A stretch of 15,995 bases of DNA from Actinomortierella ambigua (lineage: Eukaryota > Mortierellomycota > Mortierellomycetes > Mortierellales > Mortierellaceae), in contig JAAAJB010000272.1 of NCBI GenBank assembly GCA_016098155.1, forward strand, positions 7,416 through 23,410, read 5' to 3'. The position numbers were made by a program, and so were the translations under genes. The notes under the pieces are model-generated. The model saw only the letters and a program-made list of their open reading frames with translations. It did no database searches and was not told where the DNA came from. Below, one piece after another: positions 8,066 through 15,995 of the stretch; position 1 is the first letter of the stretch, and the number at the start of each line of letters is the position of its first letter.

Positions 8066-10378
8066 ATGGAGTGGCACACCCTTGTACTCGCTGCATCTGA
8101 GGTAGGTAAGAGCGCGATACTTGTAGGACCCAAAGAATGTATCGATTGTAGGAAGAAAAAAAAACGCTTCCTCCTGCATTGATTGAGGCTTGCTGTAAAA
8201 AAAAAACATTTCATATCAAGACATCTAATGGAGACTGATTATCTTGGTAGGCGGTCAGTCAAGTGTTGGTGGTTGTGCTCTGCGGCGTGCTGCTCTCAAA
8301 GACGGGATATCTGACACCTACCGGACAGAAGGTACCTTCCCCATCCTCGTCCTCGTATCTCTTCACCCCCCTCTGACCGAGGCTGTGTTGTTGCTAATGT
8401 CCAGTACGATCTACAAGACATATTCCAATACGCGCTAACCAAAGGGAAGGGGGTGGGGATCGGACCCATATTATCTTGTTAGGCCATGTCCCGAGTCAAC
8501 CTGTACTTTTTAACGCCATGCTTGCTGTTTGTCAAGATTGCCTCTGAGATCTCATGGGTGCAGTTTGTATCCTACTGGCCGATCCCGATCTTCTTTGCCA
8601 TCTTTTCATTTGCGTCATGGCTGCTGGGCAGTGTTGGATCCTTTCTTCTGGGCTTTACGCGAGAGGAACGCAACTTTGTGATTGCGTCGGTCATGTTTGC
8701 CAACACGAATACGTTGCCCATGGCGCTGATGCAGTCGCTCGCGTTTTCCGATGCAGGGAAAAGCTTGTTGCGGGATGAACTCGATAGTCAGGACCAGGTC
8801 GCTGCTCGCGGATTCTCGTACATCCTTTTCTATGCCATCTTTGGCAACTTTGTGCGATGGTCCTATGGCTTCAGGTTATTGGTCCCGCAGGAGACAATCG
8901 TAAGCCCGCTGTCTTCGTTTTCGTTGTCGCCGACAACGTTAGTCGTCGTCCAACCCCAACTTGAAATCCCAGTGCAGCAAGGGCAACAGCAGCAGCAGCA
9001 ACCGCAACAACAGCATCAGCAACAGCAGCAGCAACAACAGGAGAACCATCACCTGGCGCGCGCCTCCAGGCGGAAAAACATGTCTAGATGGCGTCGTATT
9101 TATAGGCGGTGTCGGACGTTGGCGCGACGCACATTCCGTATCATCCGTCAACTCATGACCCCGCCACTAGTGACGGCGATGATCTCATTGGTGGTCGGTG
9201 TGGTCCCGATCTTACACCGGACGCTGATGAACAAGGGTTCCAAGTTTTACACGTTCTTGGTCCGTCCGCTGGAGGATTGTGGTGCGGCCGCTATCCCGAT
9301 GATTGTGTTGTGCTTGGGGGCGCAGGTCATTGAGTTTTCCAGAAAGGGTCACACACCCAAGGGCGGCGATCGGGGCAGCTCACCGCTCGAGCCGCCACAG
9401 CCGAGCTCGCCGACCTTGCCTCCAGAGTCACATCACCACCACCATCACCACCATCACCACCTCGATCTACTTGAAGTAAATGGTTGCCATGGGAACCTTG
9501 GCGATGGTAATGGTAGAACGGAGTCTGAGAAAGTCGAAAGTGGTTGTAGTGGAGGAGGTGGTGGTGGTGGTGGCGGTGGAGACGACCCGCAAAGGCGGCT
9601 CACACAGGGGAGTCTAACACTCCATCCAACACTCTCCAGGGTCTCGACGCGATCGACGCTCCTGAATGAGGCGATGGCACCCAATGGTGGGGTGAACCGC
9701 CCGTTCAACAGTTCTAGCAACAACACAACCGTGCTGTCCTTGACCATCCCTGCAACCACGGGGCTTGTGACCCACAATGCCACCAACTCTACTAGTACGA
9801 CTAGCACTGCTAGCACCACCGTAACTGCCACTATTGCCAATGCCACAGCGGAAAAGCACAAGGAGGACGTCTGCTGTTTGGTAGACTCGCGGCGGCCATC
9901 CCAAACAACACTCATGACAGGTATCCCGCCATTGACGGCCGAATCTCCACCTTTCTCATCGTCGATCTCCAGCGGGTGTAGGCCAGGCGAGCGGCCGATG
10001 ACACCTCGTAGTCAACGGAGCCAAGAAGAGATCCCACCCGAGTACCAACAACAGGCACGGCATAAGATCATGGGTCCGATCCCGTTTGTGCTGTTGATCC
10101 GGTTGCTGATATTACCGTTGTTGAGCCTACCGATCGTGATGTACCATCCTCGGTCGGTGTTCCCACAGATGCTGGCCACGGACCCAACGTTCAGGCTGGC
10201 ATTGGTGCTGCTGGCGAGCTCGCCGACGGCGATCAATATTATCCAGATGTGTCAGATGAAGGGGTTTTTTGAGAAGGAGATGGCTGGAGTGCTCTTTTGG
10301 AGCTATTGTATTCTTGGCGTACCATGTGTTTTGTTGTGGAGTATGGTTAGTTTGTGGGTCGCTGCGCGAAAACAATAA
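8066..10378 (+). CDS. Auxin efflux carrier / PIN-LIKES (Ecm3-like) membrane transporter, copy A
   Basis: Exons 8066-8101, 8251-8331 and 8483-10378 give 2013 coding bases and 670 residues. Both introns are phase 0; intron 2 has branch point GCTAAC at 8434-8439. The start MEWHTLVLAASE and exon 2 AVSQVLVVVLCGVLLSKTGY match the paralogue at 13804 codon for codon in length, so the Met at 8486 is internal. About ten hydrophobic segments fall in two halves: residues ~14-172 (with NTNTLPMALMQSL, the polar membrane motif of this family) and ~263-325 plus 566-670 (ending SPTAINIIQMCQMKGFFEKE, AGVLFWSY). The family (Pfam Mem_trans) includes plant PIN/PILS and yeast Ecm3; fungal substrates are unsettled. 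The hydrophilic loops are long (about 173-262 and 326-565) and carry Gln (204-225), His10 (356-365) and Gly10 (396-405) runs absent from copy B. An AATAAA starts inside the stop codon. Confidence 0.87.
8900..8977 (+). other. Possible optional intron (exitron) inside transporter A loop 1
   Basis: A strong donor GTAAGC at a codon boundary is followed by C/T-rich sequence and CAG acceptors in the same phase. Removing 8900-8977 (78 bases, 26 codons) keeps the frame. Because every CAG codon of the adjoining Gln run is an in-phase acceptor, several spliced forms are possible. It is also readable as coding, so it may simply be exon. Confidence 0.3.
8975..9040 (+). repeat. CAG/CAA glutamine run in transporter A
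   Basis: Twenty-two codons, nearly all CAG or CAA with one Gly, one Pro and one His, encode residues 204-225 in the first hydrophilic loop. Confidence 0.9.
9431..9460 (+). repeat. His10 run in transporter A
   Basis: Ten consecutive His codons with mixed CAT and CAC (residues 356-365) lie in the large second hydrophilic loop. The mixed codons argue against a very recent triplet slippage. Confidence 0.92.
9551..9580 (+). repeat. Gly10 run in transporter A
   Basis: Ten consecutive Gly codons (GGA/GGT/GGC) encode residues 396-405, followed by acidic residues, in the same loop as the His run. Confidence 0.9.
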
Positions 10379-10382
10379 TAAA
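10377..10382 (+). promoter_or_regulatory. Possible polyadenylation hexamer overlapping the transporter A stop
   Basis: AATAAA begins at the second base of the TAA stop (10376-10378). If used, the 3' UTR would be very short. Other A-rich sequence downstream may serve instead. Confidence 0.3.
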
Positions 10383-11512
10383 AAAGATTTTGAGAAATGT
10401 AATTCAGATCAACGATTGTAGGTTAGACAAAGGGAAAGATGTAAACACAGATACATGGCACAGAGAGTGAGTTAGTCGTGATGGTGCCTGCTGTCGACAT
10501 TTTAGGCCACGGTGGGCAAGGTGAGATGAATCTGGTCTGATGTGGAGACGGAGGTCTCCTCCCTCCCCCCCCCCGATGTGCTCCGAAGACGGCTACAAAG
10601 GAGGGATGTGGGTAAGATTCCTGTCTACATGATATTGATTCTTTGGGGACACCACCGGAATTTTTGAGGTGACGAAATGTGCCCTAGGCACCTATGTTTT
10701 GACAGGACGCGCAAATATGTGTCATATACCCATGGAGAAAAGTAGTGATGTTGAAGTGATTGCACCCTGACTTTTCTTGTGTTGCGAGGGTATGATGAGT
10801 GTGTCAGCGGTCGCAACGAAAAAAAAAACGACACAAAAGAACTTGAATGTTGTGACATGATGTCAAAGGGATGTACACACGCAACAAACCACATCCCTAC
10901 ATCTCTCTCCTCTCCCCCTGAAAAAAAAAAGGTGTAAATTGACTTGAAAGCTCAGTGCACGCCTTTTGCTTGTGGTCGAACGATCTAGCTCAATCTCATG
11001 CCCACGTTTATGAGTGCAACCCCAAAGCTACAGTTGTGGTCAGTCCCTCAGAGTCGAAAAAGCGAGATTACGGGTCGCAGACCAAAGGCGTGCACTGGGC
11101 GCACGCGAGCAAGATGCGTGGGGGAAGGTGAAGGAGGTCGGAAGAGCCTTTCATGCACACTCTTGTCCCACCCTCCCAGATAGCTGTTGGATGACGAGCA
11201 ATGTTGACGACAAAGTTCCTCTCGTTCTCTCGTGGAAAGGATGGAAGGATTCAGGGGAGGGGGGGGCATTCATCCGGAGTGAAACATCAAGCGAAACGTC
11301 GTCTATATTCATGGTATTTCCCACGACGCGTCCAGGAGCTACAGGGAAGGACGGCGCGACGTGTGCGTCTTCGGCTCCAATCTGACGCAGGTTTTCACAC
11401 GCCATAAATCGTCTTCCTCGACACCCAACCAGAAGTAATAAAATAAGCTTGGTTCCCCTTACGTAACAACAGCCATCTCCATCTTCTGCACCCTCTCGCA
11501 CTTATTGTCCTG
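10379..11512. other. Region between transporter A and the minus-strand candidate
   Basis: This is 1134 bases with no gene I can support, and would hold the convergent 3' ends of both neighbours. It contains a C run near 10564-10574, A runs near 10819 and 10921, and G8 at 11259-11266. A minus-strand frame at 11501-11151 includes a plausible stretch (NIDDVSLDVSLRM), but it has no supported start or splice link, so I leave it unannotated. Confidence 0.45.
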
Positions 11513-12183
11513 CTATTGCGTGCTCTCCCCTCTCAGTCTCATAACAAAGGGGTTGAGGCCATGGGTATTCGTGTAGGCTGTCCAAGTGTCAAAGTCGTCG
11601 TAATCAATGGTCGTGCATGTCATCCGGACTCCATTCGAGGGACTAATGCCGTACAAATCTCAGAGGGTACTTTTTGCTAACCCCAATGCTCTTTTCCATT
11701 TTGAATAGTGCCATCAGTACCCATGTATGACTTTCAAGGAACATGATTCTGTCAAGATGGCTTTTGTTATCGACCATGAAGAACTTCCGATGATTCGACC
11801 ACCCTCTGCATACACCTCAGCAGATGATGGTCCGCACAGGCCGTGTCCGATCTCGCGAATGCAAGGATGAATAGGAAGAAAACATCCTGATTCTCTTCCA
11901 ATCTTGGTAACACGACCATCTATATGATTTGTCAGACCCGCAATTGGGCAATGAGGTTGGCTGACAAGAGACACACGTTTATCAGCCGACACGTTTGCAC
12001 ATAGGGCTGTGGATCCGATAGGACGGTTATCTTCCCAGAGGAGAACATGGCAGTTCTATGATCATCATGGAGATAGGGTCTCGACTACTGCCCAGCACGC
12101 ACGTGAAGCTGAAATAAGCTCGTATCTATTTGCATAAACTTGACGTCTACGACTGACAGGGTAGCCAATATAGCTAAATACAT
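11513..12183 (-). CDS. Tentative three-exon gene, unknown cysteine-containing protein
   Basis: I do not recognise this protein. Read on the minus strand, exons 12183-12103, 12055-11721 and 11642-11513 give 546 coding bases and 181 residues. The predicted product starts MYLAILATLSVVDVKFMQ, a short hydrophobic N-terminus that could be a weak signal peptide, and holds eight cysteines (an even number, compatible with disulfides). Other parts include CHVLLWEDNRPIGS, KIGRESGCFLP, LCGPSSAEVYAEGG and IDYDDFDTWTAYTNTHGLN. These look like ordinary globular protein and not low-complexity shadow, and the C/T-rich strand upstream (12430-12700, minus orientation) resembles a fungal leader. Weak points: intron 1 is only 47 bases with donor GTGCGT, intron 2 (11720-11643) has no clear branch point near its acceptor, and the start could lie at ATG 12294. 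A frameshifted pseudogene, or another exon choice, would explain the same data. Confidence 0.35.
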
Positions 12184-13803
12184 TGCTCCTCCTGTCGCGA
12201 TTGGACATGACTTTTGGAAACTTTTGCGCTTGCTCGCAGGGGAAAAAGAAAGGAATGCTTCTATGACGCCCTTTGCATTCTTGTCCCATTCCATCCTCCC
12301 CGGGTCGTGTGCCCATTTTTTTGTCCGAGTCCCTCGACAGAGGAACGAGGGTGACCCTGGCCCGCCAAAAAAGAAAAGTGGTAGGATAAGAAAGGAGTGA
12401 GGGAGTGGGGTAGCAACAGTCTATTTTGCAGGCATGATAGAGATTCCTGCAGAGGACGGTGATTGTGGCAGCTTTTCACTTTTCGTTTTGGTTGCCAAAT
12501 TGAGAAATCATGGTAAAAGTTTGGTTGAGAGGGGCGAGAGAGGGGAGCACGGCGAAGGGGCCAAGGAAGAAACAGATAGAGAAACAGGTAGAGATCAAGC
12601 GTATCATAGGAGAAAAAAAAGGGGGGCGCCAAAGCGGGTGCTCGCTGGGGTGGGGCAGGGAGGGAGAAAGAGAAGAGAATTATGCAAGATAGGGACACAA
12701 TTTACCTGTCCCCCTCATTTGTTGTGGCCAGGTGGGTGTTCTTTGTGTTCTAAACTCCTAACTGCCCTGTAGGCTCTTGAAAAGAAAAGACGATAGAAGC
12801 AAGGTGCATGATTATGCTTCCGCCCTCTTTAATGGTAGGGCGACGGATGGCCATGCAACCGGAGCGGGTGTGGGATCATATATCCAGAAGTAGTGATCAA
12901 AAATGCCAAGCCGCGTGATATTCTTCTGTCTATGTACGCACTGTATCCGCTGGAGGGGAGAGAGATCAAGTGGTATGGGTTAAGGGAGCGCGCCAGGGCC
13001 CAATGAACCCAAGTGTCGGCAGGAAAAAGGGGGGGGGAGAAGGGACATATCTACACTCAAACTAAAAAGCTTGCGACATACTGGCCCGTGCTTCGTCATC
13101 GGTGACAGTTTGAGAGAGAGAGGGGGGGGGAGGAGGAGGAGGGACATTATTACTAGAAAAGAGATACTCAGATTTCAAGCACGAACCTACAGTGGTGTGT
13201 GGATGATTTGAGGATGGATGTGGAGACGAATGGGGTAGACTTGCAGTGTGTGCATCGAGGAGTGAGGCCCATGACGACAGGGATCCCAAAAATCAAAAGT
13301 CCGCGGCACCCTTCTCTCTTGCATTCCTCCCTTTGGAGAATCGAGAAAGACCTCCCTCCACCTAGCAGTAGCAGGCCTGAGACAAACGTGCTCTCTTGGT
13401 TGGCTGAGTAACAGCCTCCAAAAGATCGAAAGGGGGCGAGCGTGTTGGGCAGGCTCTGTTGCTGTCTGGGCTGCCTAAAAAAAAAGATTGGTTTTTCGAG
13501 AACGTCAATGACAGACACACTCTTTGGAATTCTTTGACTCTTTGGCGCTTCCGTTTCTCCACCTCTTGGCTTTTTTTTTTTCTTTCGTTTCATTCGGTTG
13601 TCGATTCTTCCATTCCTCTCTTACGCACGCACACACTCTCTCCCTGTTTCCTCCCTCTCGTATTAAAGGCATTGCGACCTCCCTCCTCATCGTTATTACT
13701 TCCTACCCCCCTCTCTCTCCCATTCACTTCACTATTTTTTTCCTCTTCATTCTCACCTTTGCCCATCAATCACTCGTTTTCATTCAGTCAGTCGTCAAGT
13801 CGA
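12184..13803. other. Probable divergent promoter region before transporter B
   Basis: This is 1620 bases without a supported gene. The + strand is purine-rich from about 12500 to 12690 and again at 13020-13150, with G9 at 13029-13037. It then turns strongly C/T-rich from about 13540 to 13800, directly before the transporter B ATG. C/T-rich leaders are seen before other genes here. The switch therefore fits two promoters firing outward, toward the minus-strand candidate and toward transporter B. Open frames inside have no convincing coding character. Confidence 0.45.
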
Positions 13804-15834
13804 ATGGACTGGCTCATTCTTGCAACTGCTGCAGCTGAAGTATGTTTCTCCATGCAACCATCCTCTCAGTGCCTCCCTCCTTCCTCACACAGCCGTCTCT
13901 TCTTTTTAGTATCCCCTTTTTTTTGACAGATTCGCCGCGCACCATCAGATAACGGATTGATAGTTGAAAGCAGTTTACTAACCAGCCAACGCCCTCTTTA
14001 TTCTTATGTCCCACCCAACCAGGCTGTTAGCCAAGTGCTCGTCATTGTGGGTTGTGGCGTGGTTCTCGCGCGCACAGGGTATTTGACCCAGTCTGCTCAA
14101 AAGGTATTTGTTGTTTTTATATGTTTGTTGCACAATGACACTTTGGTCGCACTCATTATTTTGGGTGCCCGCCATCACACCGGATCAGACCATTACAAAG
14201 TCCAGGAAGACCGCAACTCAGGCACAAACCCTCGGTTGTACTCCTCTTTCTCCTCTACTTGGCCTCTCTCCCCCCCCTTCCCTCTGCCTCCATGATCACT
14301 CGTGTACTCACCCCACCATGTATGAACAAATGACAACACCGACTAGGCTATATCCCAAGTCAACCTGTACTTTATGACGCCATGTCTACTGTTTGTCAAA
14401 ATCGCCTCGACTATCTCCTGGGATCAGTTTGTGGCGTTCTGGCCCATCCCAGTCTTCTACGCTATTTTCTCCATCCTGTCCATCATTGTTGCTCGTGTGG
14501 GATCGCTCCTTTTGGGGTTCACGCCAGAGGAGCGTAACTTTGTCGTGGCCTCCGTCCTGTTTTCAAACACAAACTCGCTCCCCATGGCCCTACTCCAATC
14601 TCTTGCCTTCTCAGCCGCTGGCAAGCGCCTCCTCAGAGACGAGCAAGATACGGCGGAGAAAGTTGCGGCTCGAGGAATCTCCTACATTTTGTTCTATGCC
14701 ATCTTTGGCAATCTTGTGCGCTGGTCTTACGGATTCACCCTTCTTGTTCCCAAAGATAAGCCTCAGATCATGCCTCCCGAGGGTATTCTCATCCAAGTCG
14801 ACGACCACCCGATTGTTCAGACTGTCTCGTCCGCGCCACCACCACCCAATTCCGTCATCCGTCGAAAGTTTGCTAGTGTCGTGAGCGGCATCCGTCAAAT
14901 CTTGACACCTCCCTTGTTGACTGCTCTTGCCTCGCTTGTCATTGGCCTTGTCCCACAGCTCCATGAGTTGTTCATGAGCGAGAACTCCAAGATCTACTCT
15001 TTCCTTGTCCGCCCTCTCGAGAGTTGCGGTGCTGCTGCCATCCCAATGATCCTGCTCTGCTTGGGAGCTCAAGTCGTCGGCTTTGCTCAGGGTGACTCTT
15101 CTAAGGTTGACAACAGCAAGGGCCAACAGCAGGTGCAGGCTCAACAACAGCAACGTCCATACCAGGACCAGGATTCTGATTCCGATGATGAGGACCAAGC
15201 CCGAACGAACCTACTCAAGCGCTTGAGCACTGCGACCTTGCACTCTGACATCTCCTCCTCGGCAACGCTGCAGTTCACTAGCCAGCCCGTGTCGCCTTTC
15301 TCAGCCGCCTCGTTGTCGCCGGCTGTTCCGAAGCACTCCAACGGAAAGTTTTACGGCTCGACGGCCCACTACAGTCGTCCTCACGACCGTAGTCGTCGTG
15401 GCTCTTCGTCCTCGACGGCCTCCAACTCGACGAGTGTTTCTGAGGATGAGTTGCCTCTGCTTCCCCCACCAGCGCTGCCCCTGAACGACAGCGCAATGAT
15501 CAAGTACAGTCAAGAGTCCCATCATCGGATTATTGGCCCCATTCCTTTTGTCCTCCTTGCCCGTAATCTGATTGCCCCCCTCCTGTGTCTTCCTTTCATT
15601 CTCTTCCATCCGGATACAATGTCGCCTGTCCTGACACAGGATCCTACCTTTTCGCTCTCGCTGGTGTTGATTGCGGCCGCGCCGACGGCCATCAACACCG
15701 TCCAGATGTGCCAGATCAAGGGCTTCTTCGAAAAGGAGATGGCCGGTGTCTTGTTCTGGAGCTACTGCGTCATTGGTATCCCTTGTATTCTTGGATGGTC
15801 CGTTGTCGGTCTCTGGGCCGCAGGCCGCGAATAG
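13804..15834 (+). CDS. Auxin efflux carrier / PIN-LIKES (Ecm3-like) membrane transporter, copy B
   Basis: Exons 13804-13839, 14023-14103 and 14347-15834 give 1605 coding bases and 534 residues. Exon 1 is 12 codons and exon 2 is 27, exactly as in copy A, with both introns phase 0 (donors GTATGT and GTATTT; a CTAAC at 13978-13982 is the likely branch point of intron 1). The start is MDWLILATAAAE; exon 2 reads AVSQVLVIVGCGVVLARTGY. Membrane halves are residues ~14-173 (with NTNSLPMALLQSLAF) and ~225-287 plus 432-534 (APTAINTVQMCQIKGFFEKE, AGVLFWSYC). Loops are shorter than in copy A (about 174-224 and 288-431). The second has a Gln/Asp stretch and Ser-rich sequence but no His run. It should be an integral membrane transporter of the PIN/PILS/Ecm3 family; substrate and compartment cannot be read from sequence. 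Codons end in C more often than in copy A. Confidence 0.88.
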
Positions 15835-15913
15835 TATCTCTCCCCACCACCACCACCACCAATCACTTTTGTCTGTGCACTTTTGCATCTTCCCTTTCCT
15901 CTCTTCCTTCATT

Positions 15914-15982
15914 CCCCCCCCCCCCCCCCCCCACCCACCCCCCCCCCCCCCCCCTCCCCTTTTTGTTTTTTTTTTTTTTTTT
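15914..15982. repeat. C- and T-homopolymer tract after transporter B
   Basis: C19 (15914-15932), a short ACCCA link, C17 (15938-15954), TCCCC, then T-rich sequence ending in T17 (15966-15982). It lies in the presumed 3' UTR or just beyond. Run lengths this close to assembly limits may be inexact. Confidence 0.85.
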
Positions 15983-15995
15983 AATGATCAAAGGT

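Noticed and set aside
8486..10378. Taking ATG 8486 as the transporter A start
   Set aside because: Two upstream exons match copy B exactly in size, phase and sequence character and supply the first membrane segment; the Met is inside exon 3.
11594..11871. Plus-strand two-exon reading (MVVHVIRTPFEGLMPYKSQR joined to CHQYPCMTFKEHDS) using a GTACTT donor, GCTAAC and AATAG acceptor
   Set aside because: It overlaps the minus-strand candidate and is short. The splice signals are good, so it remains the main rival reading, but the minus-strand product is longer and reads as a more coherent protein.
12261..12698. Minus-strand ORF of 145 codons rich in Leu, Pro, Phe and Ser
   Set aside because: Composition simply reflects the purine-rich + strand; there is no domain and it is better explained as a promoter or leader.
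13168..13593. Minus-strand ORF of 141 codons before transporter B
   Set aside because: It starts in a Lys run from a T homopolymer, has no recognisable domain and lies in C/T-rich promoter sequence.
14374..15834. Taking ATG 14374 as the transporter B start
   Set aside because: Exon 3 begins at 14347 after a TAG acceptor with AISQVNLYF, matching AMSRVNLYF of copy A, and upstream exons are present.

Overview
The window reads as a nuclear chromosome segment from a filamentous or early-diverging fungus. The genes have short GT-AG introns of 78-243 bases (one predicted 47-base intron is doubtful), several with a CTAAC-type branch point. C+T-rich leaders precede the start codons, and the proteins carry long low-complexity stretches (EYQQ repeats, poly-Q, poly-H, poly-G, acidic runs). 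The sequence has no bacterial operon structure. A Mucoromycota/Mortierella-like source is my best guess from style alone; no rRNA or other marker is present to prove it.

Layout, left to right. (1) Positions 1-1911, + strand: 3' part of a SEC16 gene (COPII coat scaffold at ER exit sites). It has a very long Tyr/Gln tandem repeat followed by the conserved Sec16 C-terminal segment; the 5' part lies outside the window. (2) 2854-7475, + strand: a complete six-exon CTF18, the large AAA+ subunit of the alternative RFC clamp loader. The model gives 1344 residues and keeps every hallmark from Walker A to the C-terminal Ctf8/Dcc1-binding tail, with an unusually long acidic N-terminal half. (3) 8066-10378, + strand: a three-exon transporter of the auxin-efflux-carrier/PIN-LIKES (Ecm3-like) family. 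(4) 11513-12183, - strand: a tentative, unrecognised three-exon gene for a cysteine-containing protein, found only by stitching frames together. (5) 13804-15834, + strand: a second three-exon PIN-LIKES-type transporter, a tandem paralogue of gene 3 with the same exon sizes and intron phases. The last 160 bases are an extreme C- and T-homopolymer tract.

The genes do not form an evident pathway. SEC16 and CTF18 are conserved housekeeping genes. The two transporters are an old tandem duplication: membrane cores are conserved, loops and codon choice have diverged. The parts most worth a second look are the histidine-rich loop and possible exitron in the first transporter, the hidden minus-strand gene between the paralogues, the short upstream ORF that overlaps the CTF18 start codon, the competing splice acceptors in CTF18, and the size of the Sec16 repeat. 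I saw no tRNA, rRNA, CRISPR, transposon or viral element that I could support.
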